Positions 1-7,676 of a stretch of DNA of 64,000 nt are shown here, in pieces. Each line of letters begins with the position of its first letter. Position 1 is the first letter of the stretch. Below the pieces are notes generated by a model. The model was not told the DNA's origin and did no database searches. It saw only the letters and a program-made list of their open reading frames with translations. The position numbers and the translations under genes are program-made. This DNA is from Leptolyngbya ohadii IS1. GTDB lineage: Bacteria > Cyanobacteriota > Cyanobacteriia > Elainellales > Elainellaceae. The stretch lies in the NCBI RefSeq assembly GCF_002215035.1, contig NZ_NKFP01000006.1, forward strand, positions 2,058,530 to 2,122,529. Direction: 5' to 3'.

Positions 1-382
1 CGTGTACGGTGAGGGCGCGCAGACTCGCAGTTTTTGCTACGTTTCCGACCTGGTTGAAGGACTGATGCGGTTAATGAACGGCGACTTCATCGGTCCGATC
101 AATTTAGGGAACCCTGACGAGTACACGATTCTACAGCTCGCTCAAGCAGTACAGCAGATGGTCAATCCTGATGTGGCGATCGAGTTTAAGCCTCTACCCC
201 AGGACGATCCTCGCCGCCGGAAGCCGGACATTAGCCGCGCTAAAACCCATTTGGGATGGCAGCCCACTGTGCCGCTTGCAGAAGGACTCAGCCGCACGAT
301 CGAAGATTTCCGCACCCGGATTATGGCAGATCAGGGAGCATCCTCTGAAACCCATTCGGTTCAGGTTGAGTCTGTGCTGTAG
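1..382 (+). CDS. UDP-glucuronate decarboxylase (UDP-xylose synthase), C-terminal part
   Basis: This is the last 126 codons of an extended short-chain dehydrogenase; the start and the Rossmann nucleotide-binding part lie before the window. The stretch TRSFCYVSDLVEGL followed by INLGNP and a C-terminal helix region with DPRRRKPDI is the usual end of UDP-glucuronate decarboxylases of the NAD-dependent epimerase/dehydratase family. These enzymes make UDP-xylose from UDP-glucuronate in the cytoplasm. The next gene encodes UDP-glucose 6-dehydrogenase, which makes that substrate, so the two steps are adjacent and co-oriented with a gap of about 130 bp. A dTDP-glucose dehydratase-type relative cannot be excluded from this fragment alone, but the neighbour favours the decarboxylase. 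Confidence 0.85.
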   Translation, partial: VYGEGAQTRSFCYVSDLVEGLMRLMNGDFIGPINLGNPDEYTILQLAQAVQQMVNPDVAIEFKPLPQDDPRRRKPDISRAKTHLGWQPTVPLAEGLSRTIEDFRTRIMADQGASSETHSVQVESVL

Positions 383-513
383 AACCTGACAGCACGATCG
401 TTTGTCGTCTTTTCCCTGGGTGTCTCCGGTTCAGAGCCAGTTCAGCCTGATGGTTTCAGGTTCTGTCGTTTGGCAGCTTTATTCACGATTTGCAGTTCAG
501 TTGAGGAGAAACT

Positions 514-1893
514 ATGCGCGTTTGTGTGATCGGCACGGGCTACGTAGGTCTGGTAACGGGCGTTTGTCTAGCGCACATTGGGCATCAGGTTATTTGCGTT
601 GACAACAACGAAGAAAAAGTCAAGCTGATGCAGTCAGGGCAGTCCCCCATTTTTGAACCCGGACTGTCGGAGCTGATGCAGAACGCGATTCAAAACGGAA
701 ACATCGAGTTCACGACCGATCTGGGTGCAGGCGTACAGCACGGCGAAATTCTATTTATTGCTGTAGGTACCCCACCCCTCCCCAACGGAGAAAGCGACAC
801 CCGCTATGTGGAAGCTGTGGCACGTGGAATCGGCTCCCACCTGAATGGCGGCTATAAGGTGATCGTCAACAAATCCACTGTCCCGATCGGCTCTGGCGAC
901 TGGGTTCGCATGATTGTTCTGGACGGGGTGGCAGAACAGCAGGCAGCCCTGGTCGGTAGCGGCGGCACGACCGTTCTGGATAGCAAGCCCGACTTTGATG
1001 TGGTCAGCAACCCGGAGTTTCTGCGGGAAGGTTCTGCCGTCTATGACACCTTCAACCCCGATCGGATTGTGCTGGGCGGCAATAGTCCCAGAGCCGCTGC
1101 GATGATGAAGGAACTCTATGCGCCGATCGTCTCGCGGGAGTTTGCTGAAGATAAGTCCCTGCCCACCGTGCCTGTACTGGTAACGGATCTCAGCTCGGCG
1201 GAAATGATCAAGTACGCGGCGAACGCATTCCTGGCAACCAAAATTAGCTTTATCAACGAAGTTGCCAACATTTGCGATCGGGTGGGGGCAGACGTAACCC
1301 AGGTGGCAAAGGGCATCGGTCTGGATTCTCGCATCGGCGGCAAGTTCCTGAACGCGGGCATTGGCTGGGGCGGTTCCTGCTTCCCGAAGGATGTGTCTGC
1401 GCTGATCCATACTGCGGATGACTACGGCTATGAGGCACAGTTGCTCAAGGCAGCGGTGAGTGTCAACCAGCGACAGCGCCTGATTGCCCTGGAAAAACTC
1501 CAGCAGGTTCTCAAGATTCTGAAGGGCAAAACGGTGGGACTGCTGGGATTAACTTTCAAGCCAGATACGGATGATATGCGCGACGCACCCGCTCTGGATC
1601 TGATTGAAAACCTGACCCGTCTGGGGGCAAAGGTGAAGGCATACGACCCGCTGGTTTCCCAGAGCGGAATGCGTCACGGTTTATCAAACGTTCTGGTCGA
1701 AACCGATGCGGAGCGTCTGGCAGACGGCTGCGATGCGCTGGTCGTTGTTACAGAATGGAAGCAGTTTGCCAACCTGGACTATAGCAAGATGGCAGAACTG
1801 ATGAACAATCCCGTAATCATCGACGGTCGGAACTTCCTGGATCAGACGGCTATTGAGAAAGCAGGCTTCCGCTACGTCGGCGTCGGTCGTTAA
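514..1893 (+). CDS. ugd: UDP-glucose 6-dehydrogenase
   Basis: This enzyme oxidises UDP-glucose to UDP-glucuronate with two NAD+ and feeds exopolysaccharide and UDP-xylose synthesis. The 459-residue length is normal for the family. The N-terminal Rossmann motif GTGYVGLVTG is at residues 7-16, and the catalytic cysteine is C289 in GWGGSCFPKDVSAL. The C-terminal UDP-binding domain starts with GLTFKPDTDDMRDAPAL. The ATG has a strong ribosome-binding site (GAGGAG, 5 nt spacing). It follows the UDP-glucuronate decarboxylase end on the same strand and is closed by a clear intrinsic terminator. Confidence 0.96.
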   Translation: MRVCVIGTGYVGLVTGVCLAHIGHQVICVDNNEEKVKLMQSGQSPIFEPGLSELMQNAIQNGNIEFTTDLGAGVQHGEILFIAVGTPPLPNGESDTRYVEAVARGIGSHLNGGYKVIVNKSTVPIGSGDWVRMIVLDGVAEQQAALVGSGGTTVLDSKPDFDVVSNPEFLREGSAVYDTFNPDRIVLGGNSPRAAAMMKELYAPIVSREFAEDKSLPTVPVLVTDLSSAEMIKYAANAFLATKISFINEVANICDRVGADVTQVAKGIGLDSRIGGKFLNAGIGWGGSCFPKDVSALIHTADDYGYEAQLLKAAVSVNQRQRLIALEKLQQVLKILKGKTVGLLGLTFKPDTDDMRDAPALDLIENLTRLGAKVKAYDPLVSQSGMRHGLSNVLVETDAERLADGCDALVVVTEWKQFANLDYSKMAELMNNPVIIDGRNFLDQTAIEKAGFRYVGVGR

Positions 1894-1924
1894 TTAATTC
1901 CGATCGCTTCTGTCCTTCTGGCAG

Positions 1925-1963
1925 TCGATCGTTTAATTCGATCGTTCAATTCGATCGTTCAAT
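1925..1963. repeat. Three tandem 13-bp repeats after ugd
   Basis: Three consecutive copies of a 13-nt unit (TCGATCGTTYAAT) lie between the ugd stop codon and its terminator. The first copy differs from the other two by one base. The unit contains the CGATCG core that is over-represented in this genome. Confidence 0.8.
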
Positions 1964-1991
1964 TCATAGTGATTGTCTGTCTTGATTTCGA

Positions 1992-2019
1992 GGGTTTGGG
2001 ATAACCAAGCCCTTTTTTT
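1992..2019 (+). terminator. Intrinsic terminator of ugd
   Basis: An 8-bp stem (GGGTTTGG paired with CCAAGCCC, one G-T pair) with a 5-nt loop is followed directly by seven T. It lies about 100 bp after the ugd stop codon. Confidence 0.85.
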
Positions 2020-2106
2020 CAAACCTTTTTTCAAGCCTTTTTTGTGGCGATCGCATTAGGATCGGGGAAAGCAGACCCCTTCGATCGTCGTTTATTCTGC
2101 AAACCC

Positions 2107-2874
2107 ATGATAGAAATCCAATTTAGCCACGCCTGGGATTTGTCCCCGGAGGCAGCTGTAAAACTTCAGCACCAGCTTAAATCGGAGATTATCACGACCG
2201 ATCGGTTTGGGGAGGTGCGATCGGTGGCGGGCGTGGATGTGGGGTTTGAGGATGGCGGTGATACAACCCGTGCAGCAGTTGCCGTGCTGAGCTTCCCGGA
2301 ATTGCGCGTGGTGGAACGGTCGGTTGCGCGTCGTCCTACGAGTTTTCCCTATGTGCCCGGTCTACTGTCCTTTCGGGAAGTTCCGGCGGTACTGGATGCC
2401 CTGGAAAAGCTGCGATCGCTGCCCGATCTGCTGCTGTGCGATGGACAGGGAACAGCACATCCGCGTCGATTTGGCATTGCCTGTCATCTGGGACTGTTGA
2501 CCAATCTACCTGCGATCGGCGTGGGCAAATCCCTTCTAGTCGGCAGGTATGAGGAAGTCTCGGACACTAAAGGCGCATGGCAACCGCTGATCCATCGCGG
2601 CGAGACGATCGGGGCTGTGCTGCGAACCCGTCCTGGCACGAAGCCACTGTTTATCTCTCCTGGACATCGAATTAGCTTACCCACGGCGATCGATTATGTG
2701 CTGCACTGTACGACCCGCTATCGACTCCCTGAAACCACCCGTGCGGCTCATAAACTGGCTTCGGAAACGTCGGCTGCTGAGGTTGATGCCATGCTTGAGA
2801 AGTCAGAATATTACGGTAAATCGGATGCCAAATCGGATATTTCTGAGAATGGACAGCTCGAACTCGGCATCTAA
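2107..2874 (+). CDS. nfi: Endonuclease V (deoxyinosine 3'-endonuclease)
   Basis: This is a DNA repair nuclease that cuts near deoxyinosine left by adenine deamination. Family residues are visible: the aspartate of GVDVGF, the glutamate in [11 protein letters not shown], and the aspartate in [15 protein letters not shown]. The product is 255 residues. The ATG at 2107 is preferred because the protein there begins with the usual MIEIQF-like start. An upstream in-frame GTG at 2044 would add 21 residues unlike the family. The TAA stop codon is formed by the first bases of a MITE-like repeat, so the last residues may have been changed by that insertion. Confidence 0.92.
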   Translation: MIEIQFSHAWDLSPEAAVKLQHQLKSEIITTDRFGEVRSVAGVDVGFEDGGDTTRAAVAVLSFPELRVVERSVARRPTSFPYVPGLLSFREVPAVLDALEKLRSLPDLLLCDGQGTAHPRRFGIACHLGLLTNLPAIGVGKSLLVGRYEEVSDTKGAWQPLIHRGETIGAVLRTRPGTKPLFISPGHRISLPTAIDYVLHCTTRYRLPETTRAAHKLASETSAAEVDAMLEKSEYYGKSDAKSDISENGQLELGI

Positions 2875-2990
2875 GTAGCTGGGCGCAATTAAACAACGGA
2901 TGGATTTGGGGGTGGTGGGGGCTGTGCCCCCACCCTGGGGCGAAGCCCCAGACCCCCTCTATCTTCTAAATAATTACAACCACCTACTTA
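2872..2990 (+). mobile_element. MITE-like element, copy A (119 bp)
   Basis: The element is bounded by imperfect terminal inverted repeats: TAAGTAGCTGGGCGCAATTA at the left, and TAAGTAGGTGGTTGTAATTA when the right end is reverse-complemented. The interior holds two GC-rich hairpins (GGGGGCTGTGCCCCC and TGGGGCGAAGCCCCA). A second copy, in inverse orientation, lies at 32683-32782. There is no coding capacity, so any movement would need a transposase acting in trans. The TA at each end would fit a Tc1/IS630-like target, which is an inference. Confidence 0.75.
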
Positions 2991-3164
2991 ATATCTAATT
3001 AAGTTTTCTTCAGAATGAGAGAAGGGTCGAGCCACAGCGCCCCTAAAGACATCTTCTAAGTTAGGTCAGCAGGCTATAGTGGGAAAGGATTTTCGGGCAT
3101 CAAACCCTTGCATCAAACCCTTGTACTTCCGTGAGTTCAGTGTAGTTTCCGATAGGAGAAAGTC

Positions 3165-3371
3165 ATGACTGCCCCTCAACCTGCTTCGTCCGATCAGCCA
3201 ACAACCAGCACCATTCCGGCAGAAGTCGTTCCCCAGCCCGAACCCGCTTTTGGATGGACTCGCTATGCGGAGTTAATCAACGGACGATTTGCCATGATTG
3301 GCTTTGTGGCGCTGCTCATTCTAGAATTCTTTACCGGACAGGACTTTTTTACCTGGCTAGGGCTGCGCTGA
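3165..3371 (+). CDS. hli: High light-inducible protein (Hlip, one-helix chlorophyll-binding protein)
   Basis: This is a single-helix member of the CAB/ELIP/HLIP superfamily that sits in the thylakoid membrane. Such proteins bind chlorophyll and carotenoid and protect photosystem assembly intermediates under strong light. The 68-residue protein has a Pro/Ser/Thr-rich N-terminus. Residues 33-50 then carry the hallmark [15 protein letters not shown], with the Glu and Asn-Gly-Arg chlorophyll ligands, and continue into one hydrophobic helix. The start is supported by AGGAG 6 nt before the ATG. It is monocistronic here. Confidence 0.95.
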   Translation: MTAPQPASSDQPTTSTIPAEVVPQPEPAFGWTRYAELINGRFAMIGFVALLILEFFTGQDFFTWLGLR

Positions 3372-3430
3372 ACGTTTGCCTCAATTGATTTGCCCTTACC
3401 TCAATCCCTTACCTCAATATTGATTAGGAC

Positions 3431-3473
3431 GATCCGCCAAAGGCGGCTGCGCGAAGCGGTCGGAAAAGCCGCC
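3431..3473. repeat. Short GC-rich inverted repeat after hli
   Basis: GGCGGC at 3442-3447 can pair with GCCGCC at 3468-3473, and a smaller CCGCC-AAAG-GGCGG type hairpin lies inside the same stretch. There is no T run, so it looks more like a dispersed palindrome than a terminator. Confidence 0.45.
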
Positions 3474-3505
3474 CTGTTTCTACGGCAATCCGATCTTAAA
3501 TTTTA

Positions 3506-3519
3506 GTAGCGATAGCTAC
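3506..3519 (+). promoter_or_regulatory. NtcA box upstream of the pirA-like gene
   Basis: GTAGCGATAGCTAC is an exact match to the NtcA consensus GTA-N8-TAC and is itself a near-perfect dyad (GTAGC/GCTAC). A TATTTT hexamer at 3539-3544 fits the TAN3T type of -10 element, at slightly short spacing. The box is 70 bp before the small ORF at 3590. Confidence 0.75.
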
Positions 3520-3589
3520 AGTTTCCCTGGAAAGATGATATTTTGAAATGTAGAGGATTAACACAAGTTATCGATTAAGGATGTTCACA

Positions 3590-3745
3590 ATGAACGCAAA
3601 TCGTCGTCAGGCTATCACTAAGACCGCTCAACTTCACCGGGAAAATCTGCGCCGCAATCTGGAACGTCGCCTTGAAGCAGCGAGAGCAACCGGCGATCAA
3701 AACCTGGTCAAGATGCTGGAAGCAGAAGCAAATTATATTGGCTAG
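3590..3745 (+). CDS. PirA-like small protein (51 aa), probable PII-interacting regulator
   Basis: The 51-residue protein is highly charged and predicted helical, beginning MNANRRQAITKTAQLHREN and ending in KMLEAEANYIG, with the core LRRNLERRLEAARATGDQN. Length, composition and this arginine/glutamate-rich pattern resemble PirA (Synechocystis Ssr0692). PirA binds PII and so adjusts arginine synthesis when ammonium arrives. A ribosome-binding site (AAGGA) lies 8 nt before the ATG. The perfect NtcA box upstream agrees with the known NtcA control of pirA. The family assignment rests on memory of the family plus promoter context, so it is probable rather than proven. The TAG stop lies within the first unit of a 13-bp tandem repeat. 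Confidence 0.6.
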   Translation: MNANRRQAITKTAQLHRENLRRNLERRLEAARATGDQNLVKMLEAEANYIG

Positions 3746-3791
3746 ATTCACTGACTAGATTCACTGGCTAAACTCAGTGACTAAATTCAGT
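3740..3791. repeat. Four tandem 13-bp repeats at the end of the pirA-like gene
   Basis: Four consecutive degenerate 13-nt units follow the pattern GRCTARAYTCAST. The first unit includes the TAG stop codon of the small gene. The unit length equals that of the repeat after ugd, but the sequence differs. Confidence 0.75.
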
Positions 3792-3911
3792 GAGGACTGG
3801 AAGGCTTTGTGGAAGTCGATGCGTTTCCCGCTTAGCCGTTGGTTATTCAACAAATTTTTGTCCAACCAATTCCTGTCCAACAAGTTTCCATTCAGTTAGC
3901 TCCATTGATTG

Positions 3912-3944
3912 TGAGGTTGGGTTCGTGACCTAACCTCATTTTTT
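3912..3944 (+). terminator. Intrinsic terminator after the pirA-like gene
   Basis: A stem of up to 11 bp (TGAGGTTGGGT with ACCTAACCTCA, one G-T pair) with loop TCGTG is followed by six T on the plus strand. It ends transcription from the pirA-like gene before the convergent murD. Confidence 0.85.
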
Positions 3945-3986
3945 GCGTTTCTAGATACCAATTAGTTTTTTATAGCGCCAGACCTT

Positions 3987-5378
3987 CTATAGCGCCAGAC
4001 AAAGCTGCCGGAAATGATCGCCCCGCTGCTCAAAATTAGCGTACTGATCGAAGCTTGCACAGGCAGGAGACAGCAAAACGACCTTGGCATTTAGCTTTTG
4101 CGCCAGCTCTGCCGATCGCGTTACTGCCCGCTCCATCGTCTCGACCACTTCATAGGAAGCGTAGTTAATTTGCTGGAGCCGAGCGGCAAAGGTGGAAGCC
4201 GCACTGCCAATCAGCAGAACAAAGGCTGCTTTGCGCTGGATCATGTCAAGCCAAGCTTGGTCTTCTCCCGCTTTTGCCTCTCCTCCTGCAATAAGAATTG
4301 CGGGGGCATCGACTGCCGCTAAGCCTACTTCCGCCGCATCATAATTGGTGGCTTTGCTGTCGTTAATAAACTCAATGCCGTTCCAGGTACAAATCTGCTC
4401 CAGCCGATGGGAAACGCCCGGAAAGATGCGAATTGCCGTTTCGATCGCCGCTTTCTCAATTCCCGCCAGCCGTGCCGCTAGCACTGCCATTAATAAATTC
4501 TGCTGATTATGATCGCCTACCATCCGCAGCGCATTCACTGGAACGATCGGTTCTCCCTGCACGATCGCCCAACCTGATTCGATATAGGCACCGCGATCGG
4601 GATCACCAGGGAGGTTTGCCTTGCCAGATACGCTCGTCCAGTAAGCCTGCTGCCACTGGGAAGCAGCTTGTCTTAAATAAGGATCATCCCCGTTAAACAC
4701 TTGATACTGGGACTGTTGCAGCAGATGTGCCTTGATGCTGTAGTAGTTTTCCAGCGTTTTGTGGCGGCTGAGATGATCGGGCGTAAAAGTTGTCCAAATC
4801 CCGACCTGGGGCGCGACGCTCGCCGAGGATTCAATCTGATAGCTGCTGAGTTCCGCGATCACCCAATCCGGTCGGTCGGGCAGCAGGGCAAGATCGCAGG
4901 CAGGATAGCCAATATTGCCGCAGGCGGGGGCATTCAATCCCGCAGCCTGGAAGATTGCCGCAATCAGGGCAGTGGTAGTCGTTTTGCCGTTGGTTCCCGT
5001 AATGCCAACCCAGGGACGATCGCTTAAAGCCTGCCATGCCAGTTCGATTTCGCCGATCGTTTGAATGCCCATCTGTCTTGCCTGAACCAGTGCCGGACTG
5101 TCCCACGGAACCCCTGGACTGACGACAATTCGCTGCATTCGGGCGGGATCTGGCTGAAGCGAATTTCCTAAGGCAACCGTAATGCCTTCTGATGCAAGGG
5201 ATTGCTGGAGAGCGATCAGAGCATCCGACTGACCGCGATCGCTCAGGGTGACTTGCCATCCCTGCCGTTTTAGTAAGCGAGCTGCGGCAATTCCCGATTT
5301 GCCAAGACCGATGACATAGGCGCTAGACGTTGCATTAGACCTTGCGCCAGAAATTGCACCAGATACCGCACTCGACAT
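3987..5378 (-). CDS. murD: UDP-N-acetylmuramoyl-L-alanine:D-glutamate ligase
   Basis: This is the cytoplasmic Mur ligase that adds D-glutamate to UDP-MurNAc-L-alanine, using ATP, in peptidoglycan synthesis. The 463-residue length is normal. The N-terminal Rossmann-like motif [15 protein letters not shown] is at residues 21-35, and the ATP-binding motif [13 protein letters not shown] is at about 125-137. The central-domain motif [12 protein letters not shown] and the C-terminal signature [11 protein letters not shown] are also present. The first 19 residues before the Rossmann strand are Ser/Ala-rich and may be longer than the native start. No strong ribosome-binding site separates the candidates. 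It is transcribed alone, convergent with pirA and divergent from amt. Confidence 0.96.
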   Translation of the reverse strand: MSSAVSGAISGARSNATSSAYVIGLGKSGIAAARLLKRQGWQVTLSDRGQSDALIALQQSLASEGITVALGNSLQPDPARMQRIVVSPGVPWDSPALVQARQMGIQTIGEIELAWQALSDRPWVGITGTNGKTTTTALIAAIFQAAGLNAPACGNIGYPACDLALLPDRPDWVIAELSSYQIESSASVAPQVGIWTTFTPDHLSRHKTLENYYSIKAHLLQQSQYQVFNGDDPYLRQAASQWQQAYWTSVSGKANLPGDPDRGAYIESGWAIVQGEPIVPVNALRMVGDHNQQNLLMAVLAARLAGIEKAAIETAIRIFPGVSHRLEQICTWNGIEFINDSKATNYDAAEVGLAAVDAPAILIAGGEAKAGEDQAWLDMIQRKAAFVLLIGSAASTFAARLQQINYASYEVVETMERAVTRSAELAQKLNAKVVLLSPACASFDQYANFEQRGDHFRQLCLAL

Positions 5379-5931
5379 AAGCTTTTACAACAGAATTACC
5401 TTGGGCTGATTCTGATCCTACCGTTTTGAAGGACGGTTCTTCGGGAAAATCGCAGGATTGACCCCTCTAGTTCTTCATGATGAGAACTATGCATGAGGAT
5501 TCTTCTCAGTAATTCGCAATCTTCATAGATTCAGGAAAATACTTCTCAACAAAAACATGAGGTTTTGTAAAAAGCCTCCCCTTTTGCTTTTAACTGTAAC
5601 CCTCGATACATTTTTATCCCGTCAGAATTGATGCAATCAAAACTGAGCGTTATGAGCTGATCGGTTGTTATGTCAATCGATCGACAATCTGTGGCATTGC
5701 TGCACTTCATTCAATTTGCCTGTTCTAAACTTACCTGTTCTAAACAATCAGCTCTTCTCGTAGCCTGTTCTCTTCGCAGACTGAGTTCCGGTTTCGCTAC
5801 CCTTTATTTTTTGCAGCCTTGTTCACGCAAGATTGCCTTCTTTAGCGTGTCCGAGAGCTTCTGAAACAAAAGTTTTATGAGCGGCTTTGTGCTAGCTCGG
5901 TTTCATCCTGCATTCCTTGAGGGATTCCTCC
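5379..5931. other. Intergenic region murD-amt: long amt leader
   Basis: This 553-bp region holds the NtcA-type promoter of amt (box 5596-5609, -10 at 5632-5637) and a leader of about 290 nt. In the leader, ACCTGTTCTAAAC-type sequence is repeated near 5718-5747. No convincing gene was found; a 64-codon open frame at 5670-5864 has no family features. Confidence 0.6.
5596..5637 (+). promoter_or_regulatory. NtcA-activated promoter of amt
   Basis: GTAACCCTCGATAC (5596-5609) matches GTA-N8-TAC exactly. TGCAAT at 5632-5637 lies where a class II NtcA promoter should have its -10 element (box centre 41.5 bp before a start near 5644). The box lies about 320 bp before the amt start codon. Confidence 0.75.
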
Positions 5932-7353
5932 GTGTTGAAAAAAATTCTCCTTGTTGCGCTGCTTGCTTTGTGGTTCTCCAGTAGCACTTGGGTCGATACT
6001 GCTGCCGCTCAAACCGCAGCGGAAAACCCGATTAGTGCAGGCGATACGGCATTCATGATGATCTCGGCAGCTCTGGTGCTGTTTATGACGCCGGGATTAG
6101 CCTTTTTCTATGGGGGTCTGGTGCGTTCCCGCAACGTCCTGAACACCATGATGATGAGCCTGATGGTCATGGGTCTGGTGGGCGTGACCTGGGTGCTGTG
6201 GGGCTATAGCCTTGCCTTCTCTGTCACCAAAGACACTTTGAGTTCCGGGGGCTTTGCTCAGGGATTAGAAACCCTGGTGGGCAACCTGAACTGGGCTTTC
6301 CTCAACAATGTCGCGTTTGATGCACCTGACCCGATCGGCTATGCAGGAACCATTCCGCATCAGGTGTTCATGATCTATCAAATGATGTTCGCCATCATTA
6401 CCCCGGCATTAATTTCGGGGGCGATCGTGGAGCGGGTGAGCTTCAAGGCATACTTCTGGTTCATTCTGCTCTGGTCTACCTTTATCTATTCGCCGCTGGC
6501 ACACTGGGTTTGGGGGCGAGGCTTTATTGGCGGACTGGGTGCGCTGGACTTTGCAGGCGGAACGGTAGTTCACATTAGCTCCGGGGTGTCGGCTCTCGTG
6601 GCTGCCTGGATGCTGGGTGCCCGCAGAACCTATCCGTCGCAGCCCACCATTCCCCATAACGTACCTTACGTGCTGATTGGAATTGGCATTCTCTGGTTTG
6701 GCTGGTTTGGCTTCAACGCCGGAAGTGCTTTAAGCGCTGGTGGGCTGGCAACGGTGGCGTTTGTGGCAACGGCAGTAGCAGCCTGTGCGGCGGGCTTAAC
6801 CTGGATGCTCGTGGAATGGGTGCTGCGCGGCAAACCCACGGCGATCGGTTTGGCAAGTGGATTTCTGGCAGGTCTGGTGGGCGTTACCCCTGCGGCGGGC
6901 TATGTCACTCCGATCGGCGCGATTCTAATTGGTTCGATTACGGCAGTTTGCTGCTTCTTTGCAGTGAGTCTGCGGGCGCGGCTCCAGTTTGATGATTCGC
7001 TGGATACCTTCCCGGTTCACGGGGTTGGGGGAACGGTCGGTGCCATTCTGACGGGCATCTTTGCAACAAAGGCTGTCAACGCCGCAGGCGACAATGGCTT
7101 GCTGTTTGGCAACGCTCCGCAATTACTGGAGCAGATCGAGGGCGTGGTCGTCACCTATGTCTTTGCGGCAGTCGGTACGTTTGTGATTATCAAAGTGCTG
7201 AGCTACTTCATGGAACTGCGCGTGAAGCCGGAGGTGGAGTATCAGGGCTTGGATGTCAACCAGCACGGCGAAGATGCCTACAACGATGCCTTTATTACGG
7301 GTGAGTTTGTGCCCGTCATGGGATCGGGCGAAGAACCGCTGCCCAAACACTAA
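5932..7353 (+). CDS. amt: Ammonium transporter (Amt/Rh family)
   Basis: This is a plasma-membrane ammonium channel, working as a trimer. The protein has a cleavable-looking N-terminal signal (LLVALLALWFSSSTWVDTAAAQ) and eleven hydrophobic segments. Visible motifs are FMTPGLAFFYGGLVRSRN in the second helix, the pore histidine region SPLAHWVWG, and the second pore histidine in DTFPVHGVGG. The GTG at 5932 is chosen: GAGG precedes it by 9 nt and the signal peptide begins there. A TTG at 5917 would add five residues without support. The cytoplasmic C-terminus is the region that usually contacts PII. An NtcA promoter upstream and a terminator downstream make it a single-gene nitrogen-controlled unit. 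Confidence 0.95.
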   Translation: MLKKILLVALLALWFSSSTWVDTAAAQTAAENPISAGDTAFMMISAALVLFMTPGLAFFYGGLVRSRNVLNTMMMSLMVMGLVGVTWVLWGYSLAFSVTKDTLSSGGFAQGLETLVGNLNWAFLNNVAFDAPDPIGYAGTIPHQVFMIYQMMFAIITPALISGAIVERVSFKAYFWFILLWSTFIYSPLAHWVWGRGFIGGLGALDFAGGTVVHISSGVSALVAAWMLGARRTYPSQPTIPHNVPYVLIGIGILWFGWFGFNAGSALSAGGLATVAFVATAVAACAAGLTWMLVEWVLRGKPTAIGLASGFLAGLVGVTPAAGYVTPIGAILIGSITAVCCFFAVSLRARLQFDDSLDTFPVHGVGGTVGAILTGIFATKAVNAAGDNGLLFGNAPQLLEQIEGVVVTYVFAAVGTFVIIKVLSYFMELRVKPEVEYQGLDVNQHGEDAYNDAFITGEFVPVMGSGEEPLPKH

Positions 7354-7410
7354 AGCTATGATGTCGGTGGATTCGCGAACGGTTTGTAATTGATTTTTCT
7401 AGTAAAAATG

Positions 7411-7438
7411 GCGTACTTCGATCGGAGGTACGCTTTTT
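7411..7438 (+). terminator. Intrinsic terminator of amt
   Basis: A 9-bp stem (GCGTACTTC with GGAGGTACGC, one G-T pair) and 5-nt loop is followed by TTTTT, 58 bp after the amt stop codon. Confidence 0.9.
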
Positions 7439-7510
7439 GTTTGAGGATATTTGTTTGTCGATCGAATACCCTTCTAGCCGTCAATTCTGAGTTATTCCTC
7501 GTTATTCCTG

Positions 7511-7625
7511 GTTCCTCGTTCCAATGCTCTGCGTTGGAATATCCTATGGAGGCTCTGCCTCTAGATCCGATAAGTTGGCGGCAGAGCCGCATTCGAGCCT
7601 TATCCAGGCTGAGCCTGGACACCAG
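7511..7625 (+). repeat. Four-hairpin cassette repeat, copy C
   Basis: Four short palindromes follow one another: TTCCAA...TTGGAA, GAGGCTCTGCCTC, GCGGCAGAGCCGC and CAGGCTGAGCCTG. The same series in inverse orientation is at 56479-56588. It lies between amt and the end of aspS. The central GCTCTGC/GCAGAGC core is shared by the second and third palindromes, which suggests that the cassette grew by duplication. Confidence 0.8.
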
Positions 7626-7676
7626 AAGACCAGAAGATATTAGAGGAGAAGTCAAAGGAGCTGAACGTCCGAAAAG

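Noticed and set aside
751..1410. Long open frame on the minus strand opposite ugd
   Set aside because: It is the shadow of a high-GC coding region; the translation has no family features, and ugd on the plus strand has every expected motif.
3423..3480. GC-rich palindrome as terminator of hli
   Set aside because: The stem lacks a following T run on the plus strand, so it is listed as a repeat only.
5670..5864. 64-codon open frame in the amt leader
   Set aside because: No ribosome-binding site and no recognisable pattern; it lies within the predicted untranslated leader and contains direct repeats.
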